DNA of 64,000 nt, taken from the NCBI RefSeq assembly GCF_028502605.1, contig NC_079235.1:2976001-3040000 (forward strand), read 5' to 3'. Source of the DNA: Trichoderma breve (taxonomy: Eukaryota; Ascomycota; Sordariomycetes; Hypocreales; Hypocreaceae). The notes under the pieces were generated by a model. That model ran no database searches. It was not told the origin of the DNA and saw only the letters and a program-made list of their open reading frames with translations. Positions within the stretch are counted from its first letter, which is position 1. Each line of letters starts with the position of its first letter. The translations under genes and the position numbers were made by a program. Below, piece after piece: positions 1 through 12,842 of this stretch.

Positions 1-1423
1 TATGCCATGGCTCATCATTTGCTTTCTTGATTCGCCTCATCCAGATCAATACCCGATCTGGCCTACTCCGTGCATGGGGGTTTCCCTTTTATCTCTGCTC
101 TTTGCTGCTCTTTCATCACTGTTACACAGACTCTATCTCATCGAAGAAGTTGTTGTGGCATACCTTATGCACCCACGGCGGAGCCGTAACGCCTCATTGA
201 CCAGGGTCCGAGAGCTGGTGTGAGGAGGCTGGCCAGGGGCTCCAAGGATTATACGCAATGATCACCACAGTCCCTCCAATTTCTGATCGCTGTGATTTTC
301 TAGCGCCTCGAGCTGCAGTTCAGTAATATTCCGTACTCCGTATGTAATCTGCAAGTCTCCCATTGATATAAGTTCAGTTCCTACCTGTATAGCAGTCTAT
401 CTGTAGTTCTCATGGCCCCAAACTGCTCGTCCAAGTGCAAGCTGCATCGAGTCTGGGTATTGTAGCGTTTGGCCGGAGGTTGGTAAGCTTTGGGTCATTA
501 GGGCCGTGGAATACGATTACGGGATTTCTTAAAAGCAACGCGGTGCCGCGTTGCTCCGTGCCATCTCGTATGCCCGGGCGTCAGCTGCCGAAATGGTGCT
601 CTTCGCTATGCACAACTTCCCTGATTAGGGACAGTCCACCGCAACACAACTTATGCAGCAGCAAGATACGAGTACAAGGTGCAGAACGCACGCAGAGCTA
701 GTGCGTGACGAGACGAGACGAGACAGACGTCCTTGTCCTCTTGTCTTTTCTTGTTTCTGCGCTCCAGACGGAGTACCGTGCCATACAGAGTAAGCGCCCA
801 ATCGACCACAGTGCCGGACCCGTTGTATGTACCGGATGGTGGCATGACGTATGCATCTCTTTTCCCATTCAGCCGTCTTTGCCTGCCCATCCCATCCGCA
901 TCCTCCCAAGCAGCTCTGCCTGGTCGAGGTCGAGTCGAGGGCCTGGTTGAAGGAAGGTCGCAATTCAGGTGGTAGAACAGGTAACAGTGCAACAGTGGCA
1001 CGATGATGTAAGACGGAGAATGGCATGGACGTCCCGGATCATTCGTTCTGCCGACAGCGCGGCTGGCGATTGGCGGGCCGTCTTTCGTTGGGGACGGCCC
1101 CAGCCAGCTCAACGGCAGAACGAGCCCTGTCCTGTCACCGCCAAAATTTCCTACCTTGGACGTGTTATCAAGCCTCGTCTTTTTCTCCAGGCCCAAGCAT
1201 TCAAGGCGACTCAACTGGCGGGAAGCGTCTTAGAGCAGCCGTGGAGCTTCGCAGCCGGCCGCAGCCTCATCGCCCTCTAGGCCATCGTCAATTGCTCACT
1301 AGCAGCCCTTTGAACCCCGAGCTCGCGCTGCCCCTCCGTGGCCAATTGTCCCGCATCGTCCCACCTTTGGACGATAAATATCGTACGCTGTGAGCTGTTC
1401 TTCTTGCCCTCCGCATCGCTACC
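1..1423. other. Upstream region of the cytochrome b5 reductase gene
   Basis: No convincing gene. Open frames on both strands lack ATG starts or recognisable content. The stretch holds a short GACGA-type tandem repeat at about 707-729, an inverted CCAAT (ATTGG) at 1069-1073 and a CCAAT at 1342-1346. The distal part may belong to a neighbouring gene outside the window. Confidence 0.5.
1342..1346 (+). promoter_or_regulatory. CCAAT box upstream of the b5 reductase
   Basis: A CCAAT pentamer lies 78 bases before the start codon, with a second one in reverse orientation about 270 bases further upstream. CCAAT boxes bind the HAP/CBC complex in ascomycetes. Function here is inferred from position only. 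Confidence 0.3.
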
Positions 1424-2557
<1,134 letters not shown>

Positions 2558-3019
2558 ACAAAAAAACGGTGTTATGTGCGGCGTCGATATCTTAGTTGGC
2601 AGAGGTGCATTTCCCATAGACTTCTCGGTGAAGCACTTCTGATGCAAACAATCTAATAGACCGCTGGCTCAAAAATGTTAAAAATGGGTTCATGTAATAA
2701 CATCCCTGGCGAGTTGGTAGAAGCCCGGGAATTTTAGGATTTTTGGGAATAGAATACATCACGCATGCCCACTAATGAAACATGACAAGTGCCCAGTGTG
2801 TATCTATAAAGCCAGTATGTTAATTCTTCCTCAGACTATCTAAAAAAACCAAATCGCTATTTTCCTTTTTTTGGGTGCGCATTTCCCACTGTATCAGAGG
2901 GAAGCTAGTAGTATACATGTACAAATTTGTGTGTCCCAGCCCTCATCACCAAAACCCCTTTCTCCCCCTTCAATAACCGCGTGAGAAGCAAAAGCAAAAG
3001 ACCAATGATTAGATTATGA
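2558..3019. other. Convergent 3' region, b5 reductase and CTR9
   Basis: AT-rich spacer between two converging genes, expected to hold both 3' untranslated regions. I see no gene in it. Confidence 0.6.
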
Positions 3020-6000
3020 TTATTCGTCATCCTCATCCGCGGCCGCAGCGCCATCATCTAATTTAGCACTGCTAGGCTCCGCGTCTTCGTCTTCCTCATC
3101 GCTCTCCGCAATCACACGGCCTCTGCGACTCCTCTTGGCTTGGCTTCGGGGAGCATCAACATCCTCATCGTCGTCTCCTTCGCCGCGGCCCTTGTCCTCG
3201 TCATCAACGTCCATCTTTTCGGCAGTCTCTTCGTCGGCTTCGGAGAGAGGCGTCTCGTCTCTGTCCAGGTTCCTCTCGGCGCGCTCGAGAGCATCGTCAT
3301 CGTAATCCTCGTTGGCCTCCTCGTCGGAATCAACCACAATTTCAGCCGACTTGAACTTGGAAGACTCCCGCTTAGTAAGGCGGCGTCTCTTTTTGGTGTG
3401 GTTCTCTTCCTCAGAGCCCTCATCCTCATCCGCATCGGCCTTCTTCTTCTTCGATGACCTCTTCGGCTTGCCCTCGCCAGCAGGGGCGCGTGGTGCTGGC
3501 TTGCGTTTTCGTTTAATCTTTTCGCCAGTCTCTTCATCCGTAGTCATCTCCGCCTCTTGTCGTGCTCGTTCCTCCTCAGCTCGTTGTTCTGCCTGGAGCC
3601 TATCGCGCGCGGCAATGGCCTCACGTTCTTTCCTGATCTTCTCTTGTCGCTCTCGCTCCTTCTCTAGAACTGCTTGCCGCTCTTCTTCACGCTTCTTCAT
3701 CTCGGCCTCTCGCTGTTCTTTGGCGGCCGAGATCTTCTCTTTATTCTTCTCCTCCCACTCCTTCTGCTTTCCAAGCGCTCTCTCAAGCTGCTTGCGGAGC
3801 GTGTTGCGGGCCATGTTAGCACGCTGTTCGACATCGTGCTTGGGATAAGGCGTTTGGGGATGAGCAGCAATCTTATCTAGCGACTCAATGGCGGCTTCGA
3901 GACCCTCAGATGCCTCTTCCAGCTGCTCAGCCGTCCGTCTGTTCTCAGGCAGGCCTTGAATTGTTGTCACAAGCTGGATCTGAACAAAGGCAACGTTGAA
4001 CTGATAATGTATTTGATCCGGAGCCACTTCAAGTGCCTGTGAGTCCTTGTTAGTATTGTGACTAGAAACCGAAGCAATAAGCTTACCTTTTTGGCACATT
4101 CAAGGGCTTTAATGTACGAGTCCACATCTCGATCTACCCTTCCTCGGTTTAGCCAAGTGCGGCCAAGACATGAGAGGATAACTGGATCATTTGATTTGCC
4201 ATCTTTAGATAGAGCAATCTCGTAATGCTCAATGGCCTTGGAGAATTGCTTCAGCTCAGCAAAGATGTGACCCAAGTTTACGTATAGATGAGAATCCTTG
4301 ACAGTGTCTCGAACTTTGTTGAAAATGGTGAGAGCCGTTTTGTAGTCTCTCTTGTCCTCCACAAGAGCGATTGCAATGCCCTGAGCTGCATACGCGTTCT
4401 TCGGGTCGAGTGACAGAGCTTTCTCGAAAAACTCAACGGCCTTGCAATACGTTGCACTTCTCTTCTGCTTGTCTGAGTCTGTTTCACGTCGCATTTCTCT
4501 TGCCTGCAGGAGATATAGATTACCCATTCCGACCAAGGCATACCTATCATGCTTGTCGTAGTTTTGTAGCGTATGCTTGTAATGACGAAATTCGTGATCC
4601 TCGGTAATATTGGCAGGGCGCTTTCTGGAGTGGACCTTTCCGAGATACCATCCATAGAGAGCTCGAACTTCCAGATCGGCTGTATTCTCTTGGTATAACT
4701 TTGCCACAGCGTCGGGTCCTTCCTTGTTTGGGTTTTTCCTGAGTTTAATGTACGCAAGCCGTGTGCGTGCATCGGTATAATCGTCGTGACGGTTAAGCAA
4801 GCCCTCGTACACCTCGACAGCCTTGTCCGTCAGCCCACGAGCCTCATAGCTTCGGCCCAGGTTGAAGCTAATGGTAGTCACCAAGGCATCGGTGTCCATT
4901 GTGGGATCCTTCTCACCAGCCCTCATGCACGCACCTAGAGCAGCCTCGAACAGCTCGCTGGCTAGATCGTGCTTCTCCGCCTGAGAGTGAAAGCAACCAA
5001 TGTTGTTCAGAAGCTGAGGTGGAAGAAACTTGCGAAGAGCCGCCTGAAGATCAGCCTCGGGGACATCCGTTGGCCTTTCTGACTCTGGGATTTGCTCGAG
5101 TTCCAGCTGCTCAACTTGCTGCAGGCACTGCAAGGCCTTTTCAGGGTTCTCCGTTTCATATAGTCGGGCCAAGTTTAGGAGGACGGAAGCGTCAGGTGAT
5201 AGGGCCTTCTTTGGATCCTTCCAAGAATTCCTGACACCCTCTAGCAAAGCAATTGCCTTCTTCATTTCCGCAGACCTATCTTCCTTGCTGTCACTGTTCT
5301 GGCTAGTGAATATTTCCTCCGCATAAATGGTCCCCAGGAGAATCATGGCTTCGTGGTTTTTAGACTGCTGGATGATTTTTTCCAGTCTCAGCTTGGCCTC
5401 TCCCAGGTCATTCTTCATGACAGACAGTTGTGCAACACCAAACTTAGCTGGGAGATAGCCAGTCTCGGTACCTCCACGAGCATCGTCGGCGCGACGATAG
5501 TAGTCGCTAGCACGCTCTAAATCACCATTGTAGTGAGCTTTTCTCGCGAGCAGATACCATCCGTCACTGGCAACGGCGTTGACATCAGTGTATTGAATAG
5601 CCTTGTGAGCCAACTTGTCTGCGTTATCCCACGCCTTTCGAGACAGGAAGTAACCTGCAAAGGTGGAGCAGGTGATAGGGACCTCCTTATCGAGTTTGAA
5701 TGATTTTTGAGTGTATTCAATCATGGCCGTTTTGTAAAGCTTGAGGAACTCGTCGCTGTTGACTGGAACGTGACCGCTAGCGTCGAGGTAGTAGAGACCA
5801 AGGAGAATGTTAGGAACCTTGGAGTCGGGGTTGATTTCTAGACATCTCTCCCAGGCTACTTTTGCGTCCTCTTTAAACCCAAGTTGCCAGAAACAACAAC
5901 CAATGCCGATACGAGGATCAGGATCCACCAAGTCAGGTCTCTTCTGAAGAACGTCTTGGTATGTAGACAATGCCTCGGGGTACTTGTGCATGGAGAACAG

Positions 6001-6681
6001 GGTGCGAGCCTTTCCCATCAGGGCCAGCATGTTCTTGCCCTGAGAGACTCGGAGGGCGTCATCAAAGGCCTTGGCAGCGTTCTTGAGAAGCTCGCTCTTC
6101 TCCGTCCCTAGGCCTCCAGCTGTCTTTGATGGGCCTTGCAAGGAAGCTCTGAGCAGAAGCAAAACTCCACGAGCAAGGAAGATGGGTGGGAAGGATGGGT
6201 TGAGACGTGCAGCGTCATTCAGGGATGACGTTGCAAGCTGGAGGTAGTACTCCTTCGTCTTGGCTTCTGATACATGAACACCGTCAGGCGCAACACGAGG
6301 AGCTTCTCGACTTTTCCACAAGTACATCCAACAGAGACAGCAAATCATGCTAACTTTATCGCGTGGGTTGCCGCTCTGTATGGCGTTGCCGCCTCGAATC
6401 AGCATCTCGATGGCGTGGTCGATTTTCCGTTGCTTCGCATACGCCAACGCGACGGTCATCCAATATGTCTTTGCCGCATGCTCGTTTTCGAATAGAGTAC
6501 ACAGCTCGGTGGGATCATCAACAAGATCTTCCAGATCGATTTCGACCGCTTCGTCTTCCTGGTCGCCCTGGACAGGGATATCGATGGCGGAGGGGATTTC
6601 GGAGAATCGGGTGCTAGTAGGAGCCTTTAAAGCATCTCCGTTTGCTGCGCCATTCGCCGCGCCATTTTGAAGAGCCGCCAT
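3020..6681 (-). CDS. CTR9: CTR9, TPR subunit of the Paf1 complex
   Basis: Scaffold subunit of the Paf1 complex, which travels with RNA polymerase II and supports H2B ubiquitination, H3K4/K36 methylation and elongation in the nucleus. Two exons (6681-4087 and 4036-3020) joined in phase 0 across a 50-nt intron give 1203 aa. Most of the protein is helical tetratricopeptide repeats, with repeated A-x-x-x-Y/F and LG-x-x-x/A-x-G-like patterns. From about residue 950 it becomes a long charged, coiled-coil-like K/E/R region, then an acidic serine-rich tail with basic KKRRR patches, as in other Ctr9 proteins. Length fits the family. The start (GCCATGGCG) is followed by a low-complexity N-A-A-N-G-rich stretch. 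An ATTGG lies about 310 bases upstream. Confidence 0.93.
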
Positions 6682-7895
6682 GGCTGAAGATCCGATTCAA
6701 TGCCTATGGGGAGACGGGGGGCTGCTTGAAGTACGGCGAGATCGCAGGAACGCGTTCGACAAGCTAGTGATGCGCCTCGGAGGTGACTGGCAAAAGGTTC
6801 ATCAGTTTTCTCTATATCATGGCAATTCCTGTCAGCCGAGTGCGGATGAATCGGTGGCTGAGAGTCGAGAAGGAGTTGCCGAAAGGCTTGATATCGCGAG
6901 TTTGGGATTGATCACGATGAGGCGAGCCAGAAATTCCATGGATAGCTCAGGGAAGTCGAGAGTGGTCCGTGCGCCCCGTGACGCAGCCTGATTGGACAAT
7001 GAGCGATGTAGGCAGACTTCAAGTCACTTCGGCGTGCTTCGAAAGAACAATGTTTAATGTTCACATAAATGATATCATTGATTGTAAAAGTTAAATAGAA
7101 CGTGAAATACAACTCGCAACAATAGATGCATCGAAATGAATTATGACTTTGCAGCGCACAAGAGTGTCCCGGACAAACACGTGGCCTCTCTCTGAACCCC
7201 TAACTCAGACACTGGCTTCTACCTATTTACCAGATACTCAGGTACAGTCTCAAATTGACATGAACTTTATCCTACATCAATGGGCCAATTTCCAAAGCAA
7301 TTCAGGCTTGTTTTTAACCTCAGACTACAAAATATGCTATTATGGACAATTAAGAAGATGGCAGAAAAGTTAGCCGACATTCTTGTGTTTCTGCCAAGAT
7401 GTAGAAAATACCAGTAGATGACCATCCAGATGCTACCAGTACATGTCACAACACACAATCATCTATCTTCTGTTATCATCTAATCATGTCATTAACATTG
7501 ATAAACAATTAGCCACACATTCAATACATTGAGCCAGTGGTATCTCGACGTCTTTCACAAATCTGTTCTTATGGTCGTTCACAGTATCACGCAAACTGCT
7601 CTGGGGAGGACGGTCTAAGCTCTGCCAGCCGGTAGCCAGCTGGAAGCGCTCGCCGAAGCAGAATTCCTGGGGTTCTGTGGCCTTAAAATCCAATCATGAT
7701 ACTGAAACTTGGCATTCTCATTCCCTGTTCCTTCTTGAGTTAAGAGAATCGCTGCAATTGCCTGCTTCAACACCAGTGTTTACATTCCAGTGCCGCCTAT
7801 GCCATGAAGAGAATCAGCCACAACGATCCTTAGTAGACAGCAAATTACATCCTTGGTTGCTTCGACATTTTAACTCGCCAGTTACAGCTACAGTT
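6682..7895. other. Divergent spacer between CTR9 and an unknown gene
   Basis: The CTR9-proximal 300 bases are GC-richer and contain ATTGG at 6991-6995 (CCAAT on the CTR9 sense strand). The remainder is AT-rich. The frame of the next gene stays open back to about 7677 but has no ATG there, so an unannotated upstream exon is possible. Confidence 0.4.
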
Positions 7896-8804
7896 ATGCA
7901 AATTTTCGAGGGGAAAGGACATGGTTACGATATTCGTCGCCGATCTGACTCCTGCCTAGGATGGCACTGCCTCAGTTCAGCTACACACTTTGGCATTATA
8001 TTCTCCATCGTCGTTGTCGTTATCGTCTTGTCAATAGTTTGGATGTATTATATGGGGAGAGCGAGAATCACCGGCAACCAAATCAAGCCGCACAATGTCC
8101 CTCGCGGACAAAGGAATAGACAGCTTCATCACAACCCCAACGGCCCTACAAGACCAGTATCGCACCTCGTGCAACCACCTCCCGTTCTACAGTACGGAGT
8201 TGCTCAGCAAACCCCTGTTTATTTCTTCTCTAGGCCCCAAATCATCACAATTCAGCCACCCGGCGTCATAAGTCCTCACCTTTATTTACCAGCCCCGATA
8301 GTTCGACCACTTGAAGCACCTCGACCCAAGCCTTCTGATGATGTAGCCTCTGAGCGGCCAAAAGCAGAAGAAACTCAACAAGAAAAAGTCCAGCCTTTGG
8401 GTAATGAGTCTCCAATGCGCCATCCTACGTGGTGGCAGAGGCTGTATAGGGCTTTTACTTTACCAGTTGGGGTGGCATCTACTGTGGCAAGCTCTCCATC
8501 TCCAGAGCCCTTGGAGCCTTTACCGCCCACACATATCAATATCCGCCATTCAGCCTCATGTCCGAACTTCGATGATCATGCAGTGCAAGCTATTAACCGT
8601 AAGGAAGCAAGAGACTCAGGACAGCCACTCGAAGAGCAAGATGAAATTTCATCTATGGTGTGCAATCTGGATACTTCTAGCGATTCCATGCTGTCCATCC
8701 GGAGTGATGTCGCCACGGTCCATAGTGACGACTATGAGATGCCTCCTAGAGAGGGAAGTCAGCCACGCTCTTATAAGGAAATAGGAGCAGAGCCTTCTTC
8801 ATAA
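7896..8804 (+). CDS. Unknown single-pass membrane protein
   Basis: I do not recognise the family. The first in-frame ATG at 7896 gives 302 aa without introns. A basic N-terminus (RRR at 14-16) with two cysteines is followed by one strong transmembrane segment at about 33-52 (F-S-I-V-V-V-V-I-V-L type), then a long, probably disordered tail rich in Pro, Gln, His and Ser. The tail has a TWWQRLYRAF-like aromatic patch around residue 180 and an acidic serine-rich C-terminus with S-S-D-S-M-L-S-I-R-S-D. No signal peptide precedes the membrane segment, so a signal-anchor topology is likely. The frame is open upstream without ATG, so a spliced 5' exon cannot be excluded. Divergent from CTR9. Confidence 0.6.
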   Translation: MQIFEGKGHGYDIRRRSDSCLGWHCLSSATHFGIIFSIVVVVIVLSIVWMYYMGRARITGNQIKPHNVPRGQRNRQLHHNPNGPTRPVSHLVQPPPVLQYGVAQQTPVYFFSRPQIITIQPPGVISPHLYLPAPIVRPLEAPRPKPSDDVASERPKAEETQQEKVQPLGNESPMRHPTWWQRLYRAFTLPVGVASTVASSPSPEPLEPLPPTHINIRHSASCPNFDDHAVQAINRKEARDSGQPLEEQDEISSMVCNLDTSSDSMLSIRSDVATVHSDDYEMPPREGSQPRSYKEIGAEPSS

Positions 8805-9863
8805 CGTGCATGGGCGTCAAGTTATATGACGATCACCGTCGCAAGTCATTGAAATCAGTATGACTGCAAGGATTATGAAGTACGATAAGTTTAGCTTAGC
8901 ACTGAATAATATTGAGTTGTTTGGCTTTGGCTGCAATTCTACAAGGTGGCACGGTTCATTTCCAGATCGTTTGAAGAGTTGACATGTCTGGATACTCCTG
9001 CATAACCAGTCGCAGCGTAGCTAGAGATGAGATTTCATTTTGTAGACAATGACTAATGCCGGAATAAGCAACGATGTTTTACTATAAATTAAACAGTCCT
9101 TTCTCATGCTTGCCTAAGAGAATGTGATGCGAATAGGCATGCAAAGGTGTCTAAGGAGATTCGTCAAGCTGCAACATGGTATGGAGTGTTGGTGCTAGCG
9201 ATGTCCGCGCTCAAGACGAAGATAAAACGGAGCACGGCCGATACAGAACCTAATAGATGATTGACTCTAGTTTCCTAGATATATATGTATCTTGCATTCA
9301 TGGAAATAGATAATATAAAGCTCCATTTCACGATACGGTTCTCTGAGCAATGAAAGCCAATGTGGAAACGAAGTGTCGGCACCTGCATGTTGGATGCAGG
9401 GATTTGCCGCAGGGTTGAATGCGGAACATGAACAGCATGAAGTACGAGGCGAGGTACATCCAAGAACAGGTTCGTTGCAGTGCCTGGTGATGTAGGTGGT
9501 CCGTGCGCGGAGTATCGTCATCAAGGTGGCAGGGCTTCTTTTTAACCTCAGAAACCGCCGGAGCTTCGCCAGACTGTCTCTCCGCTTCTGCCTGCAATCA
9601 TCGTCGAAGCCTTGCATGCTCTCCCTTGAAAACCTCTTCCAGCGTGTTCCCCAGAGAATGGCGACAGCCCTCAAGGCGCTTTTCCTGCACATTCCCTGAT
9701 CTCGACCCCACGTCACTGCGGCTTAACCGACTCCGCCCCGCGCCACAGTTGCCCCAGAGCTCACGACGGTCCAGAGCATAGTTCTGGTGTTTGTCTTCAG
9801 CCGCGCAGACTCCAAAGAGCCATATCCGCACATACACAGACCTCTATCGAGAGCGCCGCCATC
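8805..9863. other. Spacer between unknown membrane gene and SNX41
   Basis: AT-rich distal part and a more GC-rich part from about 9480 that should contain the SNX41 promoter and leader. Short antisense frames here have no recognisable content. Confidence 0.5.
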
Positions 9864-12045
9864 ATGTGGAACGACGAGGACAATAATCCTTACGGATCAA
9901 GCTTCGATCGCCGGGATTCGCAGACCTCATCGTCGGCAATCCCGAGCTCGCCGACTTCCAGAGACTGTAAGTCCATTGCACCTCGTCGCTCGGAGCGCTG
10001 CTGGGTCGCCTGCTCAAAAGCGAGTCCATGGCCGGGCGCGGCTAGACATAGGGTAAAACTAACACGAACTGAACGCTGTAGATGGAGTTTTCGAGGCTTC
10101 CCATACCCCGTCAACTGGGAGCGATGATGCTCAATCACCTCGTCCGCCCTTCAGCCATGGCGTTGGGCAGATCGACGAGGAAGATGTCCTCAGGGAGGAC
10201 ACTCCACCACGGCGGAAGCCAGGCGGATACAACAGCCGCATTGAGCAGATCCTCTATGAAAATCCCAACATGCCCATTATGATCACAGATGCGGGTAAAA
10301 GCGTGGAGAGCGGAGGGAGATACATTGTGTATACCATTAAAACTGGGGTACGTCGCGCTCGATTACTCTGTGCTGTTGTCTTTCTGACCACCATCTCTAG
10401 GATCTAGAAGTTCGCCGCCGTTACTCTGAGTTTGCCTCGCTGAGAGATGCCTTGACCCGTCTTCATCCGACCCTTGTCATTCCTCCCATTCCAGAAAAGC
10501 ATACCATGGCCGACTATGCCGCGAATCCCACGAGTGCAAAACAGGATCAGCAAATCATTGATTTACGAAAGCGCATGCTGATGGTCTTCTTGAACCGTTG
10601 CCGTCGAATGGATGCCGTAAGAGAGGACGGAGTCTGGTGGAGATTTCTCGATCCAAATTCAAGCTGGGTAATGCGCTCCCTCTTTCTTCCCGATATAAAT
10701 CAGATGTTTTGTCTGTTGCTAATGCTACGGTAGAGCGAGGTCTTACATGCCCACCCTGTTGCTTCCATTCCCAAGTCTGTCCTCAAGGCACCTCCATTGG
10801 ACACTGCGAATCCAACCCCCGCGCACAACTTTCTTCCGATTCCTTCCAGCTCATCGAAACTCAAAGCCTCGTCCGGGACTGGCCAAGACCTGAGCGCTTC
10901 TGTCATTCAAGGCGCAGCGCATGCGATCGAGCGCTTCCCAACAGATGCATCCAAGCTCAGCGAGTTAGAGCTTGACCCGTATTTTATTTCCTATGAAGCC
11001 TCGATCAAAGAGCTAGAGCAACTTCTGACTGGCCCCATGGAGAAAGTCAACCGTCGAACTCTCAGCCACTTGTCTTCTCTTGCGGCCGATCTGTGCGAGC
11101 TAGGATCAAGATACAATGCTTTTGCCCTTTCGGAACAAGCCCCCTCCCTGGGACCAGCCATCGAACGGATAGGCCAGGCTGCTGATGCATCATACATTGC
11201 AACCGAGGAACTTTCAGGTACTTTGGGTGCAAGCTTCGCAGAACCAATGAGAGAAAATGCCCAGTTTGCGGGAGTGGTTAGAAGCGTCTTGCGGTATAGA
11301 GTTCTCAAGCGCGTGCAACAGGACATGACAACCGATGAGCTCAACAAAAAGAGGGCTCTTTTGGATCAGTTGGAGCGCAGTGAAGCAGAAGCGCGACGCA
11401 TCGAACAGTACCTTTCCAACAGCCAGCAAATATCACCCCCGCCCAAACGATCAGCAAGCATGAGGGAGCCTCCTACTCAGCACCGCCGCGATGGAAGCCA
11501 AGAAGACACTGAATCGATAGATTCTGATTTCCCTCCCACGCACGGTGACTTCCCATCAGTACCCCCGTCTGCAAGCCAAGGCCTTCCCGAGAGAAGTGCG
11601 AGCAACACGCACAGAAAGATGCCCAGTACAAACTCCATAACAAACAAGATTTTTGGTCCGATCCGTCATGCAGTCCAGGGTGTCGTGGACGTGGATCCTG
11701 AACGAACCCGCAGAGATACGATCGGAAAGACACGCGAGTCTATTGGCCAGCTAGAACAAGCCCAGGTAGCTTCTGAGAGGGATGTCAAGGAGGCCAGTGC
11801 AAGCGTACTGGATGATTTGAAACGGTTCCAGAAGGATAAAGAAGATGATTTGCGAAGATACATGGTACGTAAGCCACAGCAGAAGCTGAATTCACTGCAT
11901 ACGTAGCCAACTCTATTCTTGGAGACTTTGATACTAACAATCGCTACAGTTGGCGTATGCCAGAAGCCAGATTGAGTGGGCGCGCAAGAGCAAGCAGCAG
12001 TGGGAGGAGGCCCGGGCGGAGGTCGACAAAATAGATGAAAATTAG
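9864..12045 (+). CDS. SNX41: Sorting nexin SNX41 (PX-BAR)
   Basis: A PX-BAR sorting nexin that binds PI3P on endosomes and works in retrieval of SNAREs and in selective autophagy. Five exons (9864-9966, 10082-10347, 10401-10667, 10734-11864, 11950-12045) give 620 aa. The N-terminus starts M-W-N-D-E-D-N-N-P-Y-G and is disordered. The PX domain runs from about 95 to 215, with the lipid-binding R-R-R-Y-S-E-F, the PPIPEK loop and R-K-R-M-L-x-x-F-L-N-R. A long helical BAR region follows from about 300, interrupted by a Ser/Pro-rich insert (about 460-520). In filamentous fungi one protein covers Snx41 and Atg20 roles (established for Magnaporthe). The downstream gene is co-oriented. Confidence 0.92.
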
Positions 12046-12842
12046 CGTGTCCAGACGGTTATTCATGACGGGAATATTGCTAATATGAGGGAAAGTTTGG
12101 AAGATAGACTCGTCATCTGAAATGTTGCCGCCGTGTTATTACTATTGGGCGCTATGCGCGCCATTCAAGAGCGACTTGAATCGTATTAATTTACTCTGAA
12201 TAATATATGTGTGAAACAATGTTACGGTGCGTTATATCTAGATAGCATTAATCTTGTCAATATAGAGAGTTTGTTTGCAAAGAGCATTGACCCCATTCAA
12301 CGCAATAACTGCCTCCTAGTAAGCCTATTCAGGTCCTAGAATAGGTCGTTCTCCTTCATGGAGACTAAGCCACAAACAAGTATGGGATCAAATCTATTAA
12401 CTTTATACAAACGCATTTAAACTTCTGCAAATACGAAAAAAAAAAAAAAAAAATCATCCCTCTTTTGTCATTTTAACCTTTGCCATAAAATAATAATAGC
12501 GGCCTCAGTGCAGCGGCGGCAGTATTACGTGGGCGGCTTATTTGCATGGCCATCTGCTCATCCCTTTATCGATAAGCCAGAGGCCGTCTTCCTAAGACCG
12601 CGCGCGCTGCAGCTCTTCCCAGTTCCAACTTACTGTCTACCAGATATTATCACGCCAACCCCGACGCTCTTGAGCTGTCCGGCCTCAGGTGCGCTTCAAT
12701 GCTCCATGAGGCTGAGGGCGTGTGGCAATTTTAAAAATCTGTTATTTTAATTGGTCAATCCTCCTTCGCCTTCCCCTTGGCAATATCCATACGACAGGTC
12801 ATCGACGCGCTCATCGAAAGAGGCTGAGAAGGCAGGCAGGTA
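12046..12842. other. Spacer between SNX41 and the capping enzyme
   Basis: AT-rich, with an 18-base adenine run at 12436-12453, and GC-richer close to the next start codon. No gene seen. Confidence 0.5.
12436..12453 (+). repeat. Poly(A) run, 18 bases
   Basis: Uninterrupted adenines between two genes. Probably a nucleosome-disfavouring promoter tract or simple-sequence drift. It is not next to target-site duplications I could see. Confidence 0.85.

Noticed and set aside
651..1214. 187-codon frame on the minus strand before the b5 reductase
   Set aside because: Begins at a non-ATG codon, has no recognisable domain and lies in the GC-rich promoter region of another gene.
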